Assembly: GCF_027244095.1 (NCBI RefSeq)
Contig: NC_069661.1
Span: 13,588,001 to 13,652,000 of the forward strand
Direction: 5' to 3'
Length of the DNA: 64,000 nucleotides
Origin: Hemicordylus capensis
Lineage: Eukaryota; Chordata; Lepidosauria; Squamata; Cordylidae
Notes under the pieces: generated by a model
What the model was told of the DNA's origin: nothing
What the model saw: only the letters and a program-made list of their open reading frames with translations
Databases searched by the model: none
Position numbers and translations under genes: made by a program
Shown: in pieces, positions 13,609 to 25,600 of the stretch
How positions within the stretch are numbered: the first letter of the stretch is position 1
Layout: each line of letters opens with the position of its first letter

Positions 13609-16600
13609 TGATAAAAAAATAAACATTATTTCTTTTAACATCTATATATTTTAAACATGAATCTTCCAGTCCCTACCTTAGGCAGGCCCCGACACCCTTG
13701 GAGATGCTTTTTCTTTTTATCATTTATCCCCCAAGTTAATTTTGAAATGTGTCAGATGGCATACTGATTATCTCTTATAAAGAAACTGCTGATGGTAGGG
13801 AGAAGACGACTGAGGAGGGCATTCCAATGGTTGTAGTGTGTCTTCTACACATGTTTTTCTCCTCTGCCACCTCCCTCACTCTCTTTTTTCCCTACCCACT
13901 CCCACTTAGAGAACCCTTCTTGTCCACTCAAAAAATAATAATGTAAAGTTTCAAATTCTACAAGGAAAACTGCAAAGAGAAAGAGACAACAGCTAGATGC
14001 AACTTAGAGGACATTCTTGTCCACATCTTTGATTTTGCTTAACTGAACATTTCTCTCCAATGGGGTGAAAGTTTTAGAGGGAAAGAATTACATCTGGCCC
14101 TCATACTTAAATAAAGAGAAATGTACGTATCACATTTCAAATCGTCAGATCACACCACATACATTTTTGTAGTGATTTTTACACAGCCTTGGAAAGCAAG
14201 CTAGTATCACCAACACCACCGTCGCACAATATTAGAGCTCAGGGCCCTCCTAGTGTAACTGATAGGCAGCACATTCAGGACAAAGAAAACCCTTTATAAA
14301 GATGATTTTCGACAACAACTCCCATCATTCCCAGCCACAATGGCCAAAGGATGGAAACTGGATAATGGGAACTGTAGTCCAAAAACATCTGGGGGCCCAA
14401 GGTGGAGACTCCCTGATCTAGTGAATTCCTGGTCGAACTGAGATTTGAATCAGACGGTCCTAGAGCCAGAGCTCAGATTCTCAGCTGTTACACCAAGACA
14501 GCTATCTCAGTCCGCCTCTAGAACAAAGATGAAACAACTGGGGGTGGGGAGCAAAAGCTTACCTGTAACGTTCTGTGTGAAAGATCCATTAGTTTCCTCT
14601 TGTATTGAGCTATTTTGGCCATTGTTGTTGTCTGGTTCTTCTGAAGCTCACTTATGTCTTCCGATATTATCTAGCAAGGGAGAGGAGTGGCTCAGCTGAA
14701 GAGCATGCAATGGCTATATAGCCAGGAGAACAGAATGTGTAGGTTTTCAATGGCAAACCCCATTTTACCATCTCTTAGTGTGCCGTTGAACTTTTAAAGC
14801 ATCAGGGGGTGCAGCCCATGAACTAGTTACATAAAATAGGGCTGGACGCAACCCCAAGGTATTTGGCTAAATACATACAGGGAGAGTCTGTGCCACGTTA
14901 GAGATCAAAAACACACAATTTAGACCACAGCAAAACATGCTTTCTGGCAAGGAACTCTATGAACCTAATCACCCAGCTGGTCCTAATAAGCACAACAGAA
15001 CACTTGGACTTAAGCAGATTTGGGGACTGAAAATAAAAATGCTATTATACTGCCCTTATACAAATCTATGGTGATGCCACACTGGGAGTACCAAGTACAG
15101 TTCTGGTCACCATATCTTAAGGAGGACATTGTAGAACTGGGGGAAAATGCAGAAGAGAGCAATCAAGATGATCCTGGAGCACCTTCCTTATGAGGCAAAG
15201 CTACAGCATCTGGGGCTTTTTAGTCTGGAAAGAGGTAACTATGGGGAGACATGATAGAGTTGTATACAATTATGCATGGAGTTGAAAGAATGGAGAGAGA
15301 GAGACATTTTTTCTCCCTCTCTCACAACACTAGAACCAGGGGTCATCCCATGAAACTGATGGCCAGGAAATTTAAGACCAACAAAAGGAAGTACTTTTTC
15401 CACACAGCACATAATTAATCTATGGAATTCTCTGCCATGGGATGTGGTGATGGCAACTAACTTGGATGGCTTTAAAAGGGGCTTAGACAAATTCATGGAG
15501 GACAGGTCTATCAATGGCTACTAGTCTGGTGACTCTAGGCCACCTCTAGCCTCAGAGGTAAGATGCCTCTAAATACCAGTCACAGGAGAGCAACAGCACA
15601 AGAGAGGGCATGCCCTCACCTCTTGCCTGTGGGCTTCTGGTGGCAACTAGGGATGTGCATGGAACTGACAGGGATGGCAAGATGGCGGGGGGCATACCTT
15701 TAAGGGCGGGGACGGTGCCCTTACTCCTCCTGCCACGTTTCCCCTGCCAGCGCTCCATTTTAAAAGTTTCCCTCGGGGTAGCAGCGTACCTCCCTGCCGC
15801 CCCATGTCCTCTTCAGCTGGAAATAACAAGAAGTACATGGCGCACGCACGCATACTTCCTGTTACTCCCAGCCGAAGAGGACACAGGGCAGCAGGGAGGT
15901 ACACTGCCGCCCCAAGGGACACTTTTAAAATGGCACGCCCGCAGGGAAAACATAGCCTGAAGTTATGCCCCCCGCCTTCAAACTGGCCAATCAGCTGGTC
16001 ATTCGAACTGGTTTGGAGGCCCTTAAAAGGGCGTCTGAACAGGTTCGTGAACATCCCTAGTGGCAACTGCTGGACCTTTGTGTGAAACAGGATGATGGAC
16101 TAGATAGGCCTTGGGCCTGATCCAGCAGGGCTGTTCTTATGTTCGGTACAAAGAAAGCCAGTTCTGCAGTAGTAAATTCCCCAAATGAAGAGGTCTTATC
16201 AGCGTAGCTACTGGGCAGAAACTTCACCTTGAGAACCACATGAAGTTTGGGAAATTTGCGGCAGGGGCACCTCTCTTCTCCAAGGCCTGCCCTGACTCAA
16301 TTGCCAGGTTATTCAGTCAGATCGTCAGCACAACAGTCTGATCTACAGCATCCTTATCTTACAGCCTCCTGGAATAGGGGAAGAAGCCAATCTCTTCCTC
16401 AATTCTTGCTGATTTGGTAGGTTTCCCTCTGACATGAAATGCCTCTCTCCTATTACCCTGCTAGGTAATGCAGTTTCTGTTAACTTAGAATCCTGTTAAA
16501 TCTAGTTCCCCAAGGCTCCACTGGATTCTAGTAAAGAAATAAAGATTTGATTGCTTGATTTAAGCCTCTGGAATGCAAAAGCTCTGGAGGTCCAATGAAG

Positions 16601-19600
16601 GAATGCGGGTGTTTTAGGATAATGTGATTCTCATTCAACAACTCTAGGCTGATATCCACCATGCCCCTTAGAATCTGTTGGCTTTTGCCAACAATGCATT
16701 TCTGATATAAATCTTCAAGTTGAATAAGTTGTTAATCCCTGTCCTACAGTCTACCACAGAAAGCTAGCCATTGTCAAGCATCAAAAACTGATGGTATTTG
16801 TTCAAAACAAAAAGCACTGATAAGTCGATGCTCACATCCAGTCTGGTTTGATGCTGCTTCGTCATCTGATCTTGAACCTTCAACCTTCTCAAGAGTTCTT
16901 TGAAGCCAACCATTGGCACTGGAATCAGCCTACAAGAGTAAGAACATTTATGTCCTCATCTTCCTGTTTTAAAAATGGATGCTAACTTTTGCATCTGATA
17001 ACCATCAAAGACCTTGGCCTGGTTCACACACAAGTGTGTGCATGTCATTCAATTTCTCTAACTTGATTACTGTACACTTGATGTCTCACAGCTGAATGCA
17101 TGAACTGATTCTCTGACAAGCTTTGCATTTGAGGTAATGTGATAGAAGTTGCATGCAACATCTGATGACTTGCATGTGCAAATGGGCTATCACAGCAAAT
17201 GGGCATTCTTATGTCAATCAGATACTGAACAAGAGTAGCAGCTTTCATCTTTACTCATGAAAAGTTTAACTGTCTTAACCAGCAATGCATGCTTTAGTAC
17301 GAGATATCTTTATTGCTATCTTGAACCCATACTATGAATGGTCTCACTGAATACAGAGCTAACTGAAAACCTTAGAAAGGGCACTGCTCATGGGACTGTA
17401 CCATCTCAAAATACAGCATATTTTAAATATTCTCCACAATTAAAACAAGCTGTTCTAGTATGAACTAATCAGCCTACTTTCCTTCCACTACCTCTACAAG
17501 TGGACTAAATTTGGTTCAAATAGAGGTCCACAAGTTAGATCTCTTGCACCTAAAATGTTCATGCGTCTGCCATCTTGGATATGGGTGGATAACATAATCA
17601 CAAACTACACCATTGGGGCATACCGATGTGTCCCTATAGCTGTAACAAATTTGGTTCAAATTGCTTAAGTGGTTCACAAGTTAGCCCACTTGTGCCTCAA
17701 AAGTTTACACGTCCGCCATCTTGAATCGGTGTGAATGACATCATCACAAACTATGCCATTGAGGTGTCCCTGTGTGTCTCTCACTGCAACTGTAGCCAAT
17801 TTGGTTCAAATTGATTAGGCAGTCCACAAACTAGCCTGCTTGCACCTCAGATGTTCACATGGCCACCATTTTGTATTGGAGCATCATCACACACCACGCC
17901 ATTAGGGCATCCTGTGTCCCTACAGCTGTAGAAAATTTGGTTCAAATTGGTTAAGTGGTTCACAAGTTAGCCCACTTGCACCTCAAAAGTTTACTTGTCT
18001 GCCATCTTGGATCAGGGTGGATGACATCATCATAAACTACGCCGTTGAGGTGTCCCTATGTGTCCATACAACTGTACCCAGTTTGGTTGATACTGGTTCA
18101 GGAGTTACGAAGTTGATTGTGGGGGGACGAGACAACACAGACACAGAATGCTGGGTGATCTCATAAGCCGACTGGAAAGTAGGCTAAAAAAAATCCCTAT
18201 ACAAGCCAAATTAGCATATTTTCCCCCTGCTATTCTAGCTTTATACACTAGGTGAGATTTTAACATGGGGGGGTGGGGTGTACTGAGGCAATACGGTCTT
18301 GCACACACTTTTCTAAGCATCTGAATAAACTTTTAGGGGGACAACTCACAAGTAAATGGTTCTAAGACTACAGATTCCGGAGCATGCGGTGCTGTAAGTA
18401 TTTCCCAGTTATTCTTCTTGAGAGCTGAAACCTCCAAACAATGTTGATTTTGTTAGCAGAAATAACAACCATCATTATTCCTCAGACAGCGCACGCAGGA
18501 GTGTGCTCCTTAAAAGTGTCGCCACAAACTACTTACTTTTCAGGATCTGGATTATCCACTTTGGCCTGTTCCCAGATGATAGGATCAACTCCTGCAAGAG
18601 GAAAACCAAGTTACATCCACAAGGATGATCTCAGTAGTTGAGCTTGAGGAAACCTATCACCCGTTCTCCACTTTCCATTACTATGATACAACAATGCAAT
18701 ACAAACGGACCCTCAAGGGGCTTGTCCATCTCGTCTAAACACAATAAACTGGTTTGTTTTAAAATCTTAAGTCAATTGATTTTCTTAGGGTGCTGTAACT
18801 GATGATAGTAATAATAAATGTTGGCTGGAGATTAAAAATGAATTGCTTTTTCCTAGAGCATGGGGTCTGATCCCATAGCTTTTTTAGGGAATCATATGAT
18901 TACAGCCCCATGCTTTCCCATAATGTGAAAGTAGTATGTTATGCACAAACTGTGCCTGTGAACATCATAAATACTTTAACGTATTAATGCAGCAAATCCT
19001 ACTAGAAGATACTCTTTGTTGGGATGGAAGGCAGCATGAGGGAGAGGGTCGATTTAACACTTATAACATTTATATCTGGTAGGTTCTTTAGCTTTTTATA
19101 ATTTTCAGTTTTTAGATTTTAAAATAACCTTTAATTTGAACCTAAAATGGTGATTTTTAATCTGACAACATTTTTGTTTAATTTAGTTAATTTTATTACT
19201 TTTATTGTATCTTGTATCTATCTTATTGTTGTGAGCTGCCCCGAACAGTAGTGCACTGGAGGGGGCAGGGTATAAATATTTTAAATAAATAAATAATAAA
19301 GTAAATCTTTCTCAAATATCCATTTAAGCCCATTCTGACTGCTCTCTTTGCATCCCCTTTCCATTGAGTTTGGCGAAACTTTATGAAGATATACACAAGA
19401 GGTTTAACGGCAGGTGCCCATGTTAAACCCTAGGTGAAGGACCGCCACAAGAATAAGTGCTACTTGTTCGGTCCTTGCATTATAGCTTCTGAGGAAGCAA
19501 GACGCTATCCATCCCTGAACTACCTCACAATGAGCCAGCTAGAAGGCTATTTGATGACTGGGCCTCGTTAGGTAGCTTGTGGAAACAGAGTTAGAAGGGA

Positions 19601-22600
19601 CCATCAATCTTCTACCATATTAATACATCCTATACTAGTGGATGGGGCCATAGATCAGTGCTAGGGCATCTGCTTAGCATGCAGAAGATCCCAGGTTCTA
19701 TTCTCATAATCTCCAAGTAAGGCTGAGAAAAATTCCTTTCTGAAGCCCTGAAGAGCTACTACCAGTCAGAGCAGACAATACTGAATTAGGCGAAAGAATG
19801 GTCTGACTCAGTATAAGGCAGCTTCCTATGTACCTTAAGTGTTGTCTTAAATAGCTGGACAAACATTTTATTTTAACAAACATTTCCATTCTGTTACAAC
19901 AGGACTTGATAATCAACCAGTGGCTTAGTGACAGCATGGATTACCTGCAGGAGGATTCTGTAACAGCTGCTTGATCTGTGCTGGAGAGAGTTCTGACCTG
20001 GCCATGGTGAAGGTAACTCCAAGCTGCTGCAGTTGGTTTTTGATATTTGCTTGTTCAAAGTGCGCATACAGAGTGGTAGCTGGAACTCGCCTTGAAGTCC
20101 CATTTGGGGACCGCTCAACAACATAAATAACTACCTCCGTCCTAAAAGAGCAAGAATAATTATTACACTGCATATTTCTATATTTTTAAAACTTTTTAGA
20201 AGTTATTTAATGGGAAATTGGCTCCTTCTCTGGGCTCACCAGAGGCTCTTTAGCAATATAAGGGTGCATATACCTTGCAGATAATTCCCCCAATGCCCCA
20301 CCAGTTCTTAAAAGATGGCAGAGAAAACACAAAAATCCTGAAATAGTTCTGAAGTATCCAGTTCAATACACCAGAACAGCAAAAATAAAATTCCTCCACA
20401 TGAGGGGGCTAGAACCTCCTTGAAGTTGCTTGTGTGAATGGAATCTTCCCACTAGTTATGGCATTTTATTCTCACCAGCAACTTGGCAGGGGATTATCTG
20501 AACCCCCAGGCTGAAGAACCTGGTAGGTGATCCCTCTGAATGGAAAACAAAGCATTTTGGGGTGGTCTCACTTTCTAATGGAAAGGGTACAGGTGGCCCT
20601 CGTTATTTGCGGGGGTTCTGTTCCTGCCAATTTCTGCCTATAACGAAACAGCGAATAAAGAGGCTGTAATTCTATGGGGGTTTAGGCTCCTTGAGCTTAA
20701 AAAACAGCTTAAAAAGCTGTGGGGGGCAGAAATAAGGGTAGAAAAACATAGTACCTTGTTCTCGAGGTCTCCAGGAATGCCCCCTAAATCCTCTTTCTTG
20801 GTTTTTTAAAACAAGAAGAGCCATAAAATTGCTCTGCACTTCAAAATGGCAGCCAGAAATGACATCAGAAGTCATTCCCAGCTGCTCAGGAACCACAGAT
20901 AGGCAAGAATTGCCTACATTTCATGACATAGATAAAGAAACTTGGTCTCTAAGACCCATCCATGGATACAGGAAACTGTGGTCTGTGAAATCACAGATAA
21001 TGAGGGTCTCCTGTACCGCTAGGTGAGGGACAGCACCTTGTGTGTCCAACCTGGCAGAAAGAGGGGTTGCGGCGGCAGGAAGAATTGGGATCCTTGCCCC
21101 AGAGATTTTTAATCTGCTTGCATATAAGGAGTCGGGCTGATTACAGTCAGAAAGGGACAAACAAACCACTATACAGTTTACTTACTGGTCATCTGGCAAG
21201 GTCTTTACACCTTCGACATTGACAGTGAGAGTCTGGTTAGACCCCAAGATTCTGTGCAATGATTCCACAAGCTGCTGCTGCTGACTCCGAATCTCTGCTT
21301 CCTTTCTATTGAAGACCAATGCTACCAGACCATCCTCATCCTTGTTGTTGGGCATGCAGCTGTAGCCCACAGCCTACGAAATGACAACAGCCCTTTCAGT
21401 GAGAAAAATCATGGTGTCTTTCTGATGCAGCTCCAGAGGGGCACTTAAAGTACACCAAGTGTAGGTGACAAAATAATCTCCAATTGCCTAGCAGAAGTTA
21501 AAATGAGCTCGCCAACCAGCTGTTTCAAAAGTGGCGGCTATACATGGTACCAGGTAGAGAGAGAAGAAAACCTGTCATACCTTAAACCTGCAGAACGGGT
21601 TTTCCTGTGTGAACTCCACTGGGGCAATGTTGTTGTTAAAGTACCCTTTCCCTGTGCCCCAAAATGCCTGCAGCTGGTTCCATTTGGCCAGAATAGCATC
21701 TCGCTCGTCTCCCAGTAGTGTGGGTGCAGAAAGGGCACTTGCTGTGTTGATCAGCTGGTTGGACTGGGTAGGGGCCTGAGCAGGCTGGCTAAAGAGGCCT
21801 CCAAGAGCTAGAAGTGAACAGGAAGCAGGCCAGTCATTTATGTGCAAATGAAACCCAACAGTGACAAGCCCACTCAAAGCTACCATCATTGTTTCTTTCC
21901 TGTAGATTGTTGGACAATTTGGAAAGGCATCTGTTCCCCACAACACACAAGTTGGGGGAGTGGGCACACAGTGCACTAAGTGGAGACTCAGGGCAGTTTT
22001 TAAAGACTTAATCCGGCCTCCGGGGCTCAGTCCTTGCATGGATTTTAAGTGCCACAGCAATCCTGAAACATTAAAGAGCAAATTCAAGTGGTTCTGAGAA
22101 GATGTCATGAGTCTCCATTCACCAAGGATTTGCAGGAAAGGGCTTCCAGATTAGAGTAGCATTTCAAGACAGTCTTGAGCCTCTACATTTATTTTTCTAG
22201 AAATTAAGCACTGAGATTCCATATTCTCTCATCTTTCATCTGCATCAAAGGATTGCTACCGCCTGGTAAGAAGAGGAGCATCATCACCATCAAGATGCTG
22301 ATAATATTCCTGGTGACATTTGACTAACTTCTCTCTCTGATTTCAGCAGCGCTTAGCCATGACTAATTAGCCTGGATGCTGTTTGCTGCATACTAAAGAC
22401 TAAAGAGGTGCTCTAGGATCAAGTTGCCAGGCAAATATTTGAAGGTTCAGGTCAAGTGACTACTGGAATACCTCTAGGACTTACAGTGGCCGTTCCTACA
22501 TCCTTCTTGAGGGCCCTTTGACACTTGTATCTCACAGGCTGGCTGGACTAAAGACAGTTTCATCCAGCAGAGAGCATTTGTGAAGGAGACAGGATATTTC

Positions 22601-25600
22601 GAAGACTTTGAGATAGAAAGCAAGCAGATGCTTCAAGGCAGGCACTGGTTCACTGTCAAATCATCAATATTAACTCCAGGGATTAGAAAAATACACAGCA
22701 TGCAGTACACACAACATACATAACTTCCAAAATTCCTTAAGTGCTGTAGTTTTGTGATAGTGAGAACATCTTCAACAGCAGAACAAAATTACCAGTGCTT
22801 TCCTGAAGCAAATCTGCACTGAGGTTCACATTTCAAACTCTTCGAGTAGGTAGAGGTGGTGGAGGAAAGTGTACACGCACGCACACACTCTGACAGAAGT
22901 ATGGCAGAGGATAAGCTAAGCTAACAAAAGGTGGAAATTAAAGATAAGAGTTCAATTGCACATCTGGGAAGGATACAAGACGAATCCATGTTTATCCCAT
23001 GAATTAAGGCTCAGTAATTGGAGATCTCCAAGTCAAATATGACCCCTTGAGGATGCAGCTAATATCGTGGATGCCAACCTGGAGGCGGAAGAAATGGATG
23101 GAGGGAGTGGTGACTGTGGCAGCGGGATCTGGTGGCAACTCAGTTAGCAGGATGTGTGTATGTGGTGGGGAAGATAGCCAACTACCATTGTCTCAAAGTA
23201 GCCATGGGTACAAGCAGTTGATGGCTAAGGCTTTATATTCCACAGACACTTTCAGTAGGAAAAGGTAGGAAAGAAAGCCCCACAAAACAACAGCTACGAT
23301 GTTCACTTCAAATAGCCAATCTGAATACAAGCTCTGTTCACAAATTCTGCCTCTTTGACAGAGGGACTGCTGCCCAGTTCATAAGATGTAGGAGGGCAGC
23401 CATTCCCCCTGGTCAGCTGTGGCTTCAGCTCAGTCATCTGTAGCCCACTGGGGAAAGCAGGCTCCAGCCTAAATCAATGAAGTTGAGCAAAATCTATGAA
23501 AATATTTAGTCTTAATAAGCTTACTTGGTTGCTGCTGCTGGGTGTTGAAACCTCCAAATCCCAACCCAGTTCCCAAACCAGTTCCAAGGCCAGTTCCAGT
23601 GCCTGCTGCTGCCCCAAAGCCGGTTCCAAACCCAAAACCTTTGTTCTGGGTAGCACCAAAAAGCCCTTGGGAGAAGAAAAGTGGTACAACACAGAGTGAA
23701 TGTTTACAGAGAACTAAGCTGACCCCCCCCAAACAAGCACATGTTTTAATCTGAAATACAGAAATTCAGAAGGATGCACTCAAAATAATGGGCACTTACC
23801 AGTGGTACCAGTGTTGGCAGGAGCTGAGAAGCTAAATGTAGATCCAGCTGGAGCGGTTGTTGCCCCAAACCCTCCAAAAGCGCCTAGTAAACCAAACAGA
23901 CAAGTCAAAAAGGAGGGCCAGGTTCTCTTGGAAGACAATAGCTGGATGATCACATGCTGGTAGATTTTTTTAGGAAGGGAGATGGCAACAAATGAATGAG
24001 ATGACCAAGAAACATCTTGTAACCCCCTTGTCTAAACTCAACTCAACTGCCAAAATAAAGCAGCTAATACTATGTTTTTCTAAACATTGATTTTTTTCCT
24101 TTTAGAGCCAAGTTCTGTCACTAGAAGCACATTTCCATTGTTCCTAACATGCGCGTGCATGCACAACAGCAACATGCACACACACGCGAGCGACACAGTC
24201 ACAGCTGCTACTTCCGGTAACTTCTGAATAACATCCGAGTGGGGCAGCAGGAAGGTACGCTGCCGCCCTGACGGGCTTTTAGCAAGACATGCACCAGCGG
24301 GGGAAATGCGGGGGGTGGGGAGTGCATCCTATCCTGCCCTTAAAGCTGCCACACACACACACACCGTCGAACCCTCAAGCCAGGCAATGTTTGAACCGGT
24401 TTGGAGGCCTTTAAAAGGGCCTCCGAACCTGTTCGTGCACATCCCTGGCATCTGTGCTGGGAAAAGGCTCTAGAGCAGAGATTCTAAGCTTTAGGTCCCA
24501 GTTGATATTGGATTACAACTCCCATCATCCCCAGCCACAATGATCTTTGGCCATTGTGGCTGAGAATGATGGGCGTTCTAGCCCAACAATATATGGGGAC
24601 TCAAGGTTGAGAACCCCTAGTCTAGAACATCAGTACTCAATGAGCCTTTTCACAGGATCATATTATTTTTATACTGCCCCAAACCTGCATCTCTGGGCGG
24701 TTTACAACATGGGGCTACATTGGGGGTGGAGGAGGAACTCCTAATAGCCACAGATGAGCAGAACCTGTTTGGGTCACCAAGCCCAGCACACAGATGATTA
24801 TGCCAGGAGAGGAAGCTGGAACACAGAAGGTCCTTTGAGGGCCAAGTCAGCATTCATTGTGCTGCAAATCTAATTATGTCATCAGGTGTCCTTTAATTGG
24901 CCACAAAGGAACAGGAGGCAGGCCCAGCCTTGCTGAAGCTGTTGCATGCAACAGGCTCAGAGTATGCTTTGCAGAGCCGCACATTCATGGATGGCAGCCC
25001 CAGTAGCCTCAGCTCTCTAGCATTTACATGGCTGCTGGGTCCCAGGACTTGAAAAAGCTATAGCACTCACACTATCAAAACAAGAAGGTAAGAGAGCTCT
25101 CTTTCCCTCTGACCTGGGTAAAGAGCAGGGTACAGAACTTGGGTTACTCTGTTTTAAGCAACGTTGGTACGTAGGAGGGATTCCCATGGGTTCACACGAA
25201 CATGAATCCCTGGCCATACCTCCTACCCTCCTTTGTGTGAATGAGTTCCTTACCTCCTACCCTCCTTTGTGTGAATGAATCCATTATCTGGATTGAGGCC
25301 TACAGACCCTACTGGTGTATAAAACAGGTGACTGACTGGTTAAGGCTTCTGAATTCTCTCTTTCCCTCAGATGACTTGTAAAGTGCTAAACAAGTGTAAG
25401 AATGTTGTTTAAATGGCTCTGTTGGGTCCAGGAAGGAGCTCATGGAAGAGTTACCAGCAAGGGTTCCAGCCGGCCGTTGCTTCTTGGATCCCACAACTGC
25501 TGCGGCATCAACACAGAGACTGCTAGGACAAGAACCACTCGGCATCATTCCCCCATAGGCTGTAGGTACAGTACCAAATACTTCAGCCCATAATAAAACT

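Larger units (their letters stand above)
7896..14562. other. NUP54 introns 12, 11 and 10
   Basis: Intron 12 (7896-8980) holds a palindromic element at 8464-8647 and a short TAGA microsatellite at 8755-8774. Intron 11 (9092-10196) holds a half-copy at 9967-10083. Intron 10 (10317-14562) holds a SINE (10714-10970), a short L2-like tail (about 11130-11190), a CR1-type fragment (12140-12310), a SINE fragment (13165-13322), a microsatellite (13525-13605) and an hAT-like remnant (about 14310-14415). I recognise nothing in the rest. Confidence 0.6.
14671..18536. other. NUP54 introns 9 and 8
   Basis: Intron 9 (14671-16835) is largely a CR1-like LINE 3' end with an hAT-like insertion (listed separately), followed by about 690 bases with no recognised feature. 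Intron 8 (16930-18536) holds the roughly 145-base tandem array at 17472-18186; 16930-17470 shows nothing recognisable. Confidence 0.65.
18592..21185. other. NUP54 introns 7 and 6
   Basis: Intron 7 (18592-19944) carries an L2-like tail (19175-19302) and a SINE (19640-19836). Intron 6 (20142-21185) carries a Tigger-like element (20590-21013). The remainder shows nothing I can name. Confidence 0.6.

Noticed and set aside
17510-18100. CRISPR-like spacing of repeats
   Set aside because: Units of about 145 bases are themselves repeated with no unique spacers, and the DNA is vertebrate; it is a tandem array.
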